Positions 40,357 through 48,221 of a stretch of 64,000 nucleotides of DNA are shown piece by piece. Position 1 is the stretch's first letter. Each line of letters starts with the position of its first letter. The notes under the pieces are model-generated. The model saw nothing but the letters and a program-made list of their open reading frames with translations, was not told where the DNA came from and ran no database searches. This stretch comes from a virus: positions 62,001-126,000 of the IMG/VR virus record IMGVR_UViG_3300044739_000018; one strand, given 5' to 3'. Position numbers and translations under genes: made by a program.

Positions 40357-40527
40357 ATGGTTCTATGGTGTCGCTGTGGTGAGGACGACTGCGATGCGAT
40401 TGCCGAGATGATCGGTGAGTTCGTCGCAGCCACGCCTGAGGGCACGGTCAACCACCACTTCATCGTCCGGTGCTCACAGGGCCATGTCGGCTCTCCCATC
40501 GCGGAGATGGTGAGCCTGGACGTGTAG
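40357..40527 (+). CDS. Small Cys-rich protein
   Basis: 56 aa (MVLWCRCGEDDCDAIAEMIG...), with a later RCSQGHVGSP. Zinc site likely. Ends TAG. Confidence 0.55.
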   Translation: MVLWCRCGEDDCDAIAEMIGEFVAATPEGTVNHHFIVRCSQGHVGSPIAEMVSLDV

Positions 40528-40536
40528 CCTTCGGGT

Positions 40537-40602
40537 GTGGGCCTATTCTTCTTCCTCGTAGTCTTTGTGGTCATCCTGATCCTGGTGAGCAATGGCCGCT
40601 GA
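40537..40602 (+). CDS. Tiny membrane peptide
   Basis: 21 aa from GTG 40537, one hydrophobic helix (FFFLVVFVVILILV). Overlaps the next gene start by 11 nt. Confidence 0.4.
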   Translation: MGLFFFLVVFVVILILVSNGR

Positions 40603-40909
40603 CCTTCGCGACATCATCCTCGACGCTCTCGGCTGGACGGAGTTCCCCCGGGGCGACGACTTCGAGTTCTTCGAGGAGCCGGAGCCGTGCGACAACTGCG
40701 ACGAGGGCCTCGTCACGGTCTTCAACTACGAGAACCGCCGCCTATGCCGTCGCTGCATGATTGAGCATGCCGATTCGATGGGCTGGATGGAAGCTCCGAA
40801 GGACGCCGAGGTAAAGTGGTTCGTTCTGGAGGCTCCCGTTGGCGAACCAGAAGTTCAGGATTCTGAAGAACCGGAACAGCCAACCTCTGGACAAGACAGC
40901 CTCTGGTAG
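40592..40909 (+). CDS. Zinc-ribbon acidic protein
   Basis: 105 aa. CDNCDEGLVTVFNYENRRLCRRC is a zinc ribbon; the rest is acidic with a Glu/Pro tail. Function unknown. Confidence 0.7.
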   Translation: MAADLRDIILDALGWTEFPRGDDFEFFEEPEPCDNCDEGLVTVFNYENRRLCRRCMIEHADSMGWMEAPKDAEVKWFVLEAPVGEPEVQDSEEPEQPTSGQDSLW

Positions 40910-40922
40910 CTACCGTCCCGGA

Positions 40923-41513
40923 ATGATCGACATAGAGACGGTGGTGGAGGAAGCGGCTCTCAAGTTCTGCAACATGAACGTGATGACGCCGTGTGAGAAT
41001 CAGCCCTGCGACCAGCACCTCGCGCTGGCGGGAATCGCCGCCGATGCCATGGCGAAGCACCTTCCCTCTGGCGTCGTGTATGGAGGCGACTGGCGAACCT
41101 GCGAGACGCTCTGGACGGGCAGGAAGCTCTATCACATTGATCAGCGCAAGCGCGAGCGGGGCTATGACCGCAGTGCGCGGGACGAGATCCTCTCCGAGCG
41201 CAGCGCACCGGAAGCTGACCTCATCAGTTCCCGGGTGCTTGGCATCGAGGGCGATATGCACATGCCCGCCATCGACATCGACTTCCCGGTCTACGCCGTG
41301 CAGTCCGACACGCCAGGTCACTCCCACCTCTACATCAACCGCCAGTTGCCGTGGGAGGCGTACGTGAAGCTGCTTCACGCCATGGCGGAAGCGGGCCTCG
41401 TGGAGAAGGAGTACGCCAACATGTCCGAGGCCCGCGGCGCCAGCTTCCTCTACATGCCCGGGAAGGGCAACGGCCCCAAGCGGGAGAAGGCTTCTTCCGA
41501 CTACTGGGGCTAG
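40923..41513 (+). CDS. Hypothetical protein
   Basis: 196 aa from ATG 40923 (weak ribosome site). Helical N-terminus with CENQPCDQH, then alpha/beta. Ends TAG. Family not recognised. Confidence 0.7.
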   Translation: MIDIETVVEEAALKFCNMNVMTPCENQPCDQHLALAGIAADAMAKHLPSGVVYGGDWRTCETLWTGRKLYHIDQRKRERGYDRSARDEILSERSAPEADLISSRVLGIEGDMHMPAIDIDFPVYAVQSDTPGHSHLYINRQLPWEAYVKLLHAMAEAGLVEKEYANMSEARGASFLYMPGKGNGPKREKASSDYWG

Positions 41514-41525
41514 CCTTAGTCCGGT

Positions 41526-42368
41526 TTAGCTGCTAAGTCGGACGAAGGACTTCCCTTGGTCCGACTTAGTGAGCACACGGGCCTGGAGGTAGGGACGCCC
41601 GAGCATCCACGAGTGGCTGCCCACCACATACACCGGATCACCACCGGCGAGGTCACAGAATTCCTCCGCTGCTGCGGGCGGCGTGATCTGGTCGAACTTG
41701 CCCCACACGCACAACATCGGAAGCGCACGATCATGCAGTTCCGCCACCTCATCACGCATGTCGATGCTGAGAAGCTCGAACGCGGCGGGCATGGTCGTCC
41801 TTGGCGAACGAACGTTGGTGGAGAAGTCGGGGAACACAGCTCTCGCAGTGGACACCATCCTGCCCATGAGGAGGTCAGCCGTTTCGATGGGGCTGAGCAC
41901 GAATCGGCGCATCGTCGGCTTTCTCCATGCGGGCGTGGCTGCACCATCGCGGTAGATGATTCCGCTCACCCTGTCCGGGTGGTTGGCAGCCAGATCCACG
42001 GCTACTGCTCCGCCCATGGAGTGCCCGAGCACGACGGCGCTGTCAATGCCCAGTCGGTCCATCAATCCGACGATGGTGTCAGCCATCCCGCTAATGCAGC
42101 CCCGCTCCAACACTGGATCGGAGCCTCCGAAGCCCGGCAGACTGGGGTTGACGACTTTCCAGCCAAGCTTCTCGGCCAAGATGCTGCTCTCTCGCCAGTA
42201 CATGCCGCCACCGGCGAACCACCCGTGGATGTTGATAGCAAATCCGCTATCACGGTGGCTGTTGTTCGAAACTGCGTAAACGAGCCGCCGACCAGCGATG
42301 TCCACTGCGGCGGGCTGCATTCGCGGCCGCATGATGAGAACGTCGACCGTAACTTCCACAAGTATCAA
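41526..42368 (-). CDS. Alpha/beta hydrolase
   Basis: 280 aa. Oxyanion segment NIHGWFAGGG, nucleophile elbow GHSMGG, Asp in GKFDQITPP and His in VVGSHSWML give the full catalytic triad. No signal peptide, so cytoplasmic. It is the only leftward gene between rightward blocks. Substrate (ester, lactone or haloalkane) unknown; quenching of a host butyrolactone-type signal is only a guess. Confidence 0.88.
   Translation of the reverse strand: MILVEVTVDVLIMRPRMQPAAVDIAGRRLVYAVSNNSHRDSGFAINIHGWFAGGGMYWRESSILAEKLGWKVVNPSLPGFGGSDPVLERGCISGMADTIVGLMDRLGIDSAVVLGHSMGGAVAVDLAANHPDRVSGIIYRDGAATPAWRKPTMRRFVLSPIETADLLMGRMVSTARAVFPDFSTNVRSPRTTMPAAFELLSIDMRDEVAELHDRALPMLCVWGKFDQITPPAAAEEFCDLAGGDPVYVVGSHSWMLGRPYLQARVLTKSDQGKSFVRLSS
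41533..41569. terminator. Perfect inverted repeat, bidirectional terminator candidate
   Basis: CTAAGTCGGAC (41533-41543) with GTCCGACTTAG (41559-41569) between convergent genes, overlapping the hydrolase 3' end. Confidence 0.55.
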
Positions 42369-42380
42369 TCACAGTTTTCC

Positions 42381-42392
42381 CAACGGACGTTG
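42381..42392. promoter_or_regulatory. Palindrome CAACGNNCGTTG
   Basis: CAACGGACGTTG, exact, in the divergent gap beside the hydrolase gene. Confidence 0.65.
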
Positions 42393-42488
42393 AGCATTCT
42401 GACCGCGTACGAGAAAACCTACCGTCCTGATCTGTCCGGCATTTCCCTCAGAAAATCCGTGCAGACGGAAAACTTCTAGAGGCTTGAC

Positions 42489-42695
42489 ATGCAAGACATG
42501 ACATCTGATGCACTTTGGGAGCGTTTGGAGACAGCCATCGAAACCGCAATCTTGGCGCGCCGTCGAATGAATCTTGCAACGCCGGGCACCAAGGAGGATG
42601 ATGTGGCGGCCGCCATCGCCTTCAAGACGAAGTGCAAGGCGCACGTGGCCCTCATCAAGCTCATCGACGGAGAAGCAGCTACCCCACAACCATGA
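42489..42695 (+). CDS. Small helical protein
   Basis: 68 aa, two helices. Divergent from the hydrolase; a perfect palindrome at 42381 lies between them. Confidence 0.65.
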   Translation: MQDMTSDALWERLETAIETAILARRRMNLATPGTKEDDVAAAIAFKTKCKAHVALIKLIDGEAATPQP

Positions 42696-43198
42696 ACACT
42701 GCACAGAAGAAACCGAAGGAGCTGAACCGTGAACGTCGTCGCACGCGCCGTTGCTACGACCATCTATACGTTGCTCCACTCTGGGTTGCCTTCGAGGCGA
42801 ACCTCGGAACCCTCCTCAGGACTTGCGATGCTGTGGGGGCGTGCATGGCCCTTCCGAGCACGCCGTACTATCGCCAAGCCCTTGCTCGCGGTCGAACCCT
42901 CAACGGGAAGCAGACCTGCGTCCACTGGGTCCAGAAGGGCACCTACGTCGAGTCCATGAAGGGCAAGGCCCGCATCATCGGAGTCGAACTTGCCGATGAC
43001 GCAACGATGTTGGGCGACGTGCGGCCCGCACGGGAACGCACCATCGTCTGCCTCGGACATGAGCACGAAGGTCTTCCGGCAAAGGTCTATCCGCTGCTGG
43101 ACGAGGTTGTGGAGATCCCCATGATTGGCGTGGGTAGCAGCCTTAACGTTGCCGTCGCAGGGTCCCTTGTCTTGTACAAGTTGAGCGGCTTGATCTAA
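42692..43198 (+). CDS. SpoU/TrmH-family RNA 2'-O-methyltransferase
   Basis: 168 aa. Family motifs: ANLGTLLRTCDAVG (motif 1), IVCLGHEHEGLP (motif 2) and IPMIGVGSSLNVAVAGSLVLYKL (motif 3, knot). The size is that of TrmL/TrmH-type single-domain enzymes that methylate tRNA wobble or G18 ribose. It fits a phage with many tRNAs. Confidence 0.9.
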   Translation: MNTAQKKPKELNRERRRTRRCYDHLYVAPLWVAFEANLGTLLRTCDAVGACMALPSTPYYRQALARGRTLNGKQTCVHWVQKGTYVESMKGKARIIGVELADDATMLGDVRPARERTIVCLGHEHEGLPAKVYPLLDEVVEIPMIGVGSSLNVAVAGSLVLYKLSGLI

Positions 43199-43238
43199 CA
43201 CAGATTACCTCCGATTCTATAGATGGAAAGGAGGTACC

Positions 43239-43403
43239 ATGGACCCCATTCTGGTAGCAGTCTTTCTAGTCATCGCGTTCGTAGTCTTCCTGTACGCCGC
43301 GCTGGCAAAGACGCCGCGCTTTGACCGCGTGCAACTGATCGCTGGAGGCAGCGCCGCCTTCATCGCACCCGTTGTGTACGAAGCCGTAAAAGCAGCGGCC
43401 TAA
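43239..43403 (+). CDS. Small membrane protein
   Basis: 54 aa behind AAAGGAGG. One or two hydrophobic helices (ILVAVFLVIAFVVFLYAAL and LIAGGSAAFIAPVV). Confidence 0.65.
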   Translation: MDPILVAVFLVIAFVVFLYAALAKTPRFDRVQLIAGGSAAFIAPVVYEAVKAAA

Positions 43404-43513
43404 CCACTTCCCGACGTGCCCTGGCTGATAAAGTCGGGGCACGTCCGCGCCCCAACAGCCCTCGATCTACAACACGCCCTTCATCCTCTGGGGCCAAGCC
43501 TACGTCTGAGCCA

Positions 43514-43906
43514 CTGGAGTTCCGCGTCCTCATCTGCGGTGACCGCAACTGGACCGACTACTGGGGCATCAGAATGCTCGTTGAGGGCTTGCACCGACAG
43601 GCTGTCTCAAATAAGCAGACACTCGTCATCATTCACGGTGCTGCCCGTGGCGCAGACCTAATCGCTGGTGAGATTGCCCTCAGCATCGAGGGTGTGAAGG
43701 TGGAGGAGTACCCGGCCCAATGGGAGAAGCACGGGAAGAAGGCCGGGCCGCTCCGCAACGTCCAGATGCTGCAAGAAGGTCAGCCGGAGCTTGTCATCGC
43801 TTTCCACGACGATCTTGCGAACTCCAAGGGAACTCGTCATATGGCGACCATAGCCGCCAAACAAGGTCTTGATGTGTACGTCGTGCGCCGCTATTCTGGC
43901 GGCTAA
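43514..43906 (+). CDS. SLOG/YspA-like nucleotide-binding protein, start unclear
   Basis: The conserved fold starts at FRVLICGDRNWTD and continues VIIHGAARGADLIAGEIA, YPAQWEKHGKKAGPLRNVQM and KGTRHMATIAAKQGLDVYV, the SLOG (Rossmann-like) pattern of DprA/YspA relatives that bind nucleotide or ADP-ribose derivatives. The frame has no ATG, GTG or TTG before residue 20; the first is ATG 43574, inside the fold. CTG 43514 is offered as a start. A frameshift from the membrane gene before is possible but unsupported. Confidence 0.75.
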   Translation: MEFRVLICGDRNWTDYWGIRMLVEGLHRQAVSNKQTLVIIHGAARGADLIAGEIALSIEGVKVEEYPAQWEKHGKKAGPLRNVQMLQEGQPELVIAFHDDLANSKGTRHMATIAAKQGLDVYVVRRYSGG

Positions 43907-43924
43907 CCGAACAAGGAGGAAGTA

Positions 43925-44656
43925 ATGAGTGACACGCTCCCCGAGCCTGAGGTCGATCTCATCGACGAGGCTCTTGACCAGATGAGGGAGGCGCTGTCCC
44001 ACGAGGACATCCTGATCGCCTTTCTCCTGGATCGCTCTGGCAGCATGGCCTCGATCCGCACAGCGACCATCGACGGCTTCAACGAGTTCAAGGGCGAGCA
44101 GTCCAAGAACCCTGGCAAGGCATGGGTCTCGCTCTATCAGTTCGACACGCAGTACCAGACGGACTACGAGATGGTCGAGATCGCGAAGACTCCCTTCCTC
44201 GATGAGACCACCTTCGTGCCCCGTGGAGGCACTGCTCTCTACGACGGCATCGGCCACATGGTCACGCAGGTCGAGAACAGCCTGGCGCAGATGCCGGAGA
44301 AGCCCGGCTCCATCCTCATGGTCATCATGACGGACGGCGGCGAGAACAGCAGCACTGAAATGACTGGGCCTGCCGTCAAGACGATGATCCAGGACAAGCA
44401 GAAGGAAGGCTGGGACTTCGTGTACCTCGGCGCCAACGTGGACGCGTTCCAGGAGGCTGCCAAGGTCGGCATCCCCAAGGGCTTCGCTGCTCAGTACGCG
44501 TCGACCCGTGCCAGCACGCAGGCTGTGTACGCCGCCTCGTCTGTCGGCACCACGACCATGCGTTCCACTGCGCGCAAGAAGGGCGCATCGCTCACGTCGA
44601 GCGGCGTGGACTTCTTCGCCTCCGAGACCGACACGAGTGACGCCAAGGACGAGTGA
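43925..44656 (+). CDS. VWA-domain protein
   Basis: 243 aa. MIDAS motif LLDRSGSMASI, later TALYDGIG and IMTDGGENSS. Tail Ala/Ser/Thr-rich. Cytoplasmic metal-dependent adhesion or adaptor fold. Partner unknown; it follows the SLOG gene. Confidence 0.85.
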   Translation: MSDTLPEPEVDLIDEALDQMREALSHEDILIAFLLDRSGSMASIRTATIDGFNEFKGEQSKNPGKAWVSLYQFDTQYQTDYEMVEIAKTPFLDETTFVPRGGTALYDGIGHMVTQVENSLAQMPEKPGSILMVIMTDGGENSSTEMTGPAVKTMIQDKQKEGWDFVYLGANVDAFQEAAKVGIPKGFAAQYASTRASTQAVYAASSVGTTTMRSTARKKGASLTSSGVDFFASETDTSDAKDE

Positions 44657-45123
44657 ACCTCCCGACCGGGCGTGATCTAAAGCACCTTCGGTCGTGCATC
44701 CGAGACGCCAAAGAGTTCTCGACGTGCGCGAAGGCGCAGTACTTCTCCGTGATCGTGGACACACACGACTACGTGATCGGCACGGGGTACAACGGAAGTC
44801 CGAAGGGCATGCCTCATTGCACGGATGGGGCGTGCCCTCGGGCGCTCAACCAACCGCCATCAGGCGGTGGGTACTCGGACTGCATCAGCATTCACTCCGA
44901 GGCCAACGCTCTCCTGCACAGCAACTACACGCAGCGGCGGGACGGCGGGACCCTCTACATCAATGGCCGACCATGCTGGGATTGCGCCAAGCTGATCGCG
45001 AACAGCGGTCTGAGGCGAGTTGTCGCTCTCGATGACGGCAGCAAACGTGACTATCCCAAGGTCGATGACTTCCTGGATGAAGCGGGCATCGCCCTCATCC
45101 TCGTGACCCCGGAGGAACTGTGA
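44653..45123 (+). CDS. dCMP deaminase family protein
   Basis: 156 aa from GTG 44653. HSEANALLHS (HxE) and GRPCWDCAKLI (PCxxC) form the zinc site, with TGYNGSPKGMPHCTDG typical of dCMP deaminases. Extra DGACPRALNQ insert as in phage T4 Cd. It makes dUMP for dTTP synthesis. No thymidylate synthase is visible here. Confidence 0.92.
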   Translation: MNLPTGRDLKHLRSCIRDAKEFSTCAKAQYFSVIVDTHDYVIGTGYNGSPKGMPHCTDGACPRALNQPPSGGGYSDCISIHSEANALLHSNYTQRRDGGTLYINGRPCWDCAKLIANSGLRRVVALDDGSKRDYPKVDDFLDEAGIALILVTPEEL

Positions 45124-45236
45124 TCGAGACTTACGCCGAGGCGGCGAAGCGGGCACAGCAGAACTTGGTTGACGTACTCATCATGGCCGACGCCCTGCTG
45201 TTCTTCGGCAGCCTGGTCGCCCTGTTCCTGGCATGA
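45120..45236 (+). CDS. Small membrane peptide
   Basis: 38 aa from GTG 45120 (GTGA), C-terminal hydrophobic helix. Confidence 0.55.
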   Translation: MIETYAEAAKRAQQNLVDVLIMADALLFFGSLVALFLA

Positions 45237-45421
45237 GCTACCCGCCCGACTCCATGCGGCCCGGCGACAAGACAGTGCCGAACACTGACCCCGATCTGGG
45301 CAGGATGCTGCGCACCTTCTCGGACGCCATGGACCAGTGGATTGCCCGTAGGAAAGAGTCAAGGAAAGAGGAACGCCAGTTCAAGCGCGTTCAACGTAAG
45401 TTGAAGCGACAGTACAAATGA
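45233..45421 (+). CDS. Small basic protein
   Basis: 62 aa with very basic C-terminus (RRKESRKEERQFKRVQRKLK). ATGA overlaps both sides. Confidence 0.65.
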   Translation: MSYPPDSMRPGDKTVPNTDPDLGRMLRTFSDAMDQWIARRKESRKEERQFKRVQRKLKRQYK

Positions 45422-45723
45422 CACGTTTCCGCATCGAACACAGGTTCGGAGGCAACCCAACCGTCGAATACCGCGATTCCATCTACACGGCGATGTGGCT
45501 CGTGGAGAAGTACCTGAACCTTGACGTGAAGCTCGTCATGGTCGAACGCATGGAGGAAGATTGCGAATCGAAGTCGTCTACCGAGGCGTCGTCATCGGAA
45601 CCATCCACGACGCAGGAAGCAGACACACCCTCACCACCCCCTGCGTCATCGAGCGAAACGACGCCCTCAACATCAACGTCTACGACGGACCCGCCGCCAC
45701 CCCCAGCAACTACAACGTCCTGA
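45418..45723 (+). CDS. Hypothetical protein with overlapping tail
   Basis: 101 aa. The first 48 residues look ordered (RIEHRFGGNPTVEYRDSIY); the last 50 are Ser/Thr/Pro-only because they share DNA with the next gene in another frame. Confidence 0.6.
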   Translation: MTRFRIEHRFGGNPTVEYRDSIYTAMWLVEKYLNLDVKLVMVERMEEDCESKSSTEASSSEPSTTQEADTPSPPPASSSETTPSTSTSTTDPPPPPATTTS

Positions 45724-45923
45724 CCCAGATCGCCGCTGGCTTGGATCGGCAGGCGTCTGCAACAGAACGGATGGCGAACTTCCAGGGCAATATCGAGCGC
45801 GCCATCAACGAGGAGTTCACTTTCCTCCACGAGCAGTGCCGTGTGCAACAGGCCATCATCGACAAGTTGAATGTCGAGCTTGCGGCGTCGAGGGGAGGGG
45901 ATGAAAGTGAACCTGCTGCGTGA
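45561..45923 (+). CDS. Hypothetical protein from TTG start
   Basis: 120 aa from TTG 45561 behind GGAGGAAGA. Beta start (IEVVYRGVVIGTIHD), then a coiled helix. Overlaps the previous gene by 163 nt. Confidence 0.65.
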   Translation: MRIEVVYRGVVIGTIHDAGSRHTLTTPCVIERNDALNINVYDGPAATPSNYNVLTQIAAGLDRQASATERMANFQGNIERAINEEFTFLHEQCRVQQAIIDKLNVELAASRGGDESEPAA

Positions 45924-46071
45924 GATCTGCCACGGTGCAACACTCGTTGCGGAGTTCTGGATCTACGGTGCCGCGTACGCCCTCGCACAGCTTCTGACCT
46001 GGGATGATGACGATTTCCGCAGGCCCTTCGAAAATCAGTTGGTGCCCGCTCCAGAAGTCGCTATCGTCTGA
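45901..46071 (+). CDS. Small hypothetical protein
   Basis: 56 aa from ATG 45901, behind GAGGGGAGGGG. Helical hydrophobic centre. Last gene before the RNA operon. Confidence 0.6.
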   Translation: MKVNLLREICHGATLVAEFWIYGAAYALAQLLTWDDDDFRRPFENQLVPAPEVAIV

Positions 46072-46107
46072 TCGCTAAAGAAATTCCGGCTCGTTGCCGA
46101 AAACTTG

Positions 46108-46135
46108 TTGACATCCCGAGAACTAGGGGTAAGGT
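46108..46135 (+). promoter_or_regulatory. Promoter of the tRNA operon
   Basis: TTGACA (46108-46113), 16-nt spacer, TAAGGT (46130-46135). ATG 46146 follows ten bases on. The spacer shares CGAGAACT with the 32492 promoter. Confidence 0.7.
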
Positions 46136-46145
46136 AGCAAACGCT

Positions 46146-46298
46146 ATGACGCAGAACATGACCACCGAGCGATTCCAGGGGACATCCCTCCTGTCGAGTC
46201 CCGTGGCCGCGTCTGCCTACCCGCAGCCCGTCCATGAGACGAAGCGGGAATTGGGCATCCAGGCGAATCGCCCGGATACCAAGTGCCTCACCTGGTAA
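46146..46298 (+). CDS. Small leader-like protein
   Basis: 50 aa (MTQNMTTERFQGTSLLSSPV...). Starts about where the transcript should begin, so translation would be leaderless. No recognisable domain. Confidence 0.55.
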   Translation: MTQNMTTERFQGTSLLSSPVAASAYPQPVHETKRELGIQANRPDTKCLTW

Positions 46299-46308
46299 AG
46301 ACTCACCT

Positions 46309-46361
46309 GTAGGGGAGTACAACCAGAAAGGCACAAGGGACCAATAGGTCTCTCCCCTACA
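46309..46361 (+). other. Hairpin ahead of first tRNA
   Basis: TGTAGGGGAG/CTCCCCTACA 10-bp stem with an inner GGACC-AATA-GGTCT hairpin. A candidate RNase III processing site. Another strong stem, CCCGGGAGGG/CCCTCCTGGG, lies at about 46552-46592. Confidence 0.5.
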
Positions 46362-46386
46362 TAGCAGACCAACAACTGAATATCAT

Positions 46387-46454
46387 ACGCCGGAGTCAAG
46401 GTGATCATCGGGTCTCCAAAACCCGTGGAGTGGGTTCGATTCCTACCCGGCGTG
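46387..46454 (+). tRNA. tRNA-Trp(CCA)
   Basis: Acceptor ACGCCGG/CCGGCGT, loop CTCCAAA, T-arm GTGGG-TTCGATT-CCTAC, G73. D-arm short. Confidence 0.85.
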
Positions 46455-46595
46455 CAAGGAGAATGTACCTCCGGCGTCATACGGAGTGAGGATCTCCAGC
46501 AGGCGATAGTCCGGTACCGAACATAACCCGGACGCATAGGCATCGGAAATGAAGTACCCCGGGAGGGGCGGTTACGGCTGTCCCTCCTGGGTCAT

Positions 46596-46678
46596 GGGTC
46601 GGTATGCAAACGGTGAAGCAAGCTGGCTGTAAACCAGTGACGTAAGAGACGTTGGGGGTTCGAATCCCTCCTGGCCCA
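46596..46678 (+). tRNA. tRNA-Tyr(GTA)
   Basis: Acceptor GGGTCGG/CTGGCCC, loop CTGTAAA, long variable arm as in bacterial Tyr, A73. Confidence 0.93.
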
Positions 46679-46803
46679 CAAATCCGACGAGAACCTCGCT
46701 GTTGTGAGACAAACTGTTGTAGCAGGACCGTCCGTGAGCCGGAGGTTATAGGCCCGGACATAGAGGCGGTCTACGCGACCAGGAGGTCACTCATCGGAAG
46801 CAT

Positions 46804-46877
46804 GCTCCACTAACTCAATTGGCTAGAGTACCTGCCTCTTAAGCAGGGAGTTCAGGGTTCGAGTCCCTGGTGGAGTA
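46804..46877 (+). tRNA. tRNA-Lys(CTT)
   Basis: Acceptor GCTCCAC/GTGGAGT, loop CTCTTAA, T-arm CAGGG-TTCGAGT-CCCTG, A73. Confidence 0.93.
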
Positions 46878-46960
46878 CGAGCAGGAAGTTCCGGTTCAAT
46901 TCCGGAGGCCGTGGCGCAAGCCAGGGTTTGGTGTAACGGCAGCACACCTGCGTTGTTCAC
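46878..46960 (+). pseudogene. Two tRNA fragments
   Basis: An isolated T-arm (TCCGG-TTCAATT-CCGGA) is followed by an isolated 5' half with a normal D-arm (GGTGTAACGGCAGCAC). Neither completes a cloverleaf. Probable relics of recombination. Confidence 0.5.
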
Positions 46961-47034
46961 GGTCCTATAGATCAGATGGTTAGATCGCTACCCTGTCAAG
47001 GTAGAGGCCGCGGGTTCGAGTCCCGTTAGGACCG
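46961..47034 (+). tRNA. tRNA-Asp(GTC)
   Basis: Acceptor GGTCCTA/TAGGACC, loop CTGTCAA, T-arm GCGGG-TTCGAGT-CCCGT, G73. Confidence 0.93.
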
Positions 47035-47061
47035 CGCAAGTAATGGTGAAGCTGAACTGAA

Positions 47062-47113
47062 GCTCGCAGAGGGAACTGGACTGTGAATCCAGGGCCACCA
47101 GTCTGGAACGAGC
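47062..47113 (+). pseudogene. tRNA-like hairpin with GTG loop
   Basis: A good anticodon-like stem-loop (CTGGA-CTGTGAA-TCCAG) within GCTCG/CGAGC, but there is no T-arm. Probably a decayed tRNA-His. Confidence 0.35.
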
Positions 47114-47295
47114 CGAAGGAATGCCCAAGCCTTGCTCCGCCAGTCGTCGGCCGACTGACATGCCTGTGATGACATATTGGGCTTCATGCCCTCGGGACCA
47201 CCAGCGATAGCCGATGGGCGTCCTAAGCTGATGTGCCGAAATACCCGCCCAACTTCTTCGGGAGTTGGGATTGCGCCTTGAAGCGCAGCAGTCTA

Positions 47296-47367
47296 GTCTC
47301 GATGGTGAAATGGAGATCATTGCGGTCTACGAAACCGCCGTTAGAGGTTCGAATCCTCTTCGAGACG
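47296..47367 (+). tRNA. tRNA-Arg(ACG)
   Basis: Acceptor GTCTCGA/TCGAGAC, loop CTACGAA, G73. A34 would need editing to inosine. Confidence 0.92.
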
Positions 47368-47376
47368 CCACCACAC

Positions 47377-47450
47377 GTCGATGTAGCTCAGCCGGACAGA
47401 GCGCGGGCCTCCGAAGCCCGAGGCCAGAGGTTCGAACCCTCTCATCGACG
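47377..47450 (+). tRNA. tRNA-Arg(CCG)
   Basis: Acceptor GTCGATG/CATCGAC, loop CTCCGAA, G73. The next gene starts two bases after its end. Confidence 0.93.
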
Positions 47451-47452
47451 CC

Positions 47453-47842
47453 ATGAAGATCCAAGGTTGGCTCGACTGGTTCCGCGAGCACGCTTTGCCC
47501 AGGGACACGTTCATCGAGAAGGTGACCGACCACGTGGGCAACGTCAGCCGGACCCGTGAAACCAAGATCAAGGTTCCTCGCCGTGCCCGCATGGACGAGA
47601 TCGACAAGCTCCTGGCTGCGGCCAAGGGCGTGAAGCTCGATACCGAGATCATCGTTCCGGCCCATGCCGTGGCTGCGGAGGGGGCGACAACGACGATTCA
47701 GATGAATTGCGCTGACTGCAACGAACGTTGCAACGGAAGCGTGAAGACTTCCTGGCTCACCAGTCAGGCAGCAGGAGATCTAGTGAGGTGGCAGTGCGCC
47801 AAGTGCGGACTGGAGCAGTTTTGCAGTATCACGCCGCAGTAG
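47453..47842 (+). CDS. Zinc-pair hypothetical protein inside tRNA operon
   Basis: 129 aa. ATG lies two bases after tRNA-Arg(CCG), with no ribosome site, and the TAG is positions 8-10 of tRNA-Thr(GGT). C-terminal NCADCNERC...WQCAKCGLEQFC is a zinc ribbon. Function unknown. Confidence 0.75.
   Translation: MKIQGWLDWFREHALPRDTFIEKVTDHVGNVSRTRETKIKVPRRARMDEIDKLLAAAKGVKLDTEIIVPAHAVAAEGATTTIQMNCADCNERCNGSVKTSWLTSQAAGDLVRWQCAKCGLEQFCSITPQ
47719..47730. promoter_or_regulatory. Palindrome CAACGNNCGTTG
   Basis: CAACGAACGTTG, exact, inside a gene of the tRNA operon. Confidence 0.6.
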
Positions 47843-47905
47843 CGTCAACGGTTAGCGCGCGTCCTTGGTACGGACGAAGTTCAGGTTCGATTCCTGACTG
47901 TGGCT
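47833..47905 (+). tRNA. tRNA-Thr(GGT)
   Basis: Acceptor GCCGCAG/CTGTGGC, loop TTGGTAC, T73. Overlaps the CDS end by 10 nt. Confidence 0.9.
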
Positions 47906-48002
47906 CTCGGAGTGTCGGGTACCAGTGATGGCCCGAAGCGACCTGCCCCCAAAGTACCGGTTGAGGGGACGGTTGTATCGAGCACTCCTATCCCGGGTGG
48001 TG

Positions 48003-48025
48003 GCGGGCTGGTAGCTCCAGCCCGC
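48003..48025 (+). other. Strong hairpin between tRNAs
   Basis: GCGGGCTGG-TAGCT-CCAGCCCGC, nine perfect pairs. The stretch 47906-48038 otherwise has no gene. Possible processing signal. Confidence 0.5.
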
Positions 48026-48038
48026 TGCTTCCCATCAC

Positions 48039-48110
48039 GTCTCTGTAGTTCAAAGGAAAGAACACGAGTTTCCTAAACTTGCGATGGGGGTTCGAGTCCT
48101 CCCAGAGACG
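48039..48110 (+). tRNA. tRNA-Arg(CCT)
   Basis: Acceptor GTCTCTG/CAGAGAC, loop TTCCTAA, T-arm GGGGG-TTCGAGT-CCTCC, G73. Confidence 0.9.
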
Positions 48111-48139
48111 CTCAAGCCAGTGGATGCCATCATGCCGTT

Positions 48140-48221
48140 GGAAGGGAACATCCGGCTGCGTAGTAGCCGTCCTGAAAGACGTTCGTGCGGGCATCGGCGG
48201 GTTCGACCCCCGTAGCTTCCA
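48140..48221 (+). tRNA. tRNA-like, anticodon unclear
   Basis: T-arm GCGGG-TTCGACC-CCCGT and a five-pair acceptor core GGAAG/CTTCC. The anticodon arm (CGTC-CTGAAA-GACG) has a six-base loop. Could be a Ser/Phe-type tRNA that has drifted. Confidence 0.45.

Noticed and set aside
43380-43410. Programmed -1 frameshift joining the membrane and SLOG genes
   Set aside because: The candidate slip site GTAAAAG is not a canonical heptamer and no stimulator is evident. It is kept only as one option for the odd start.
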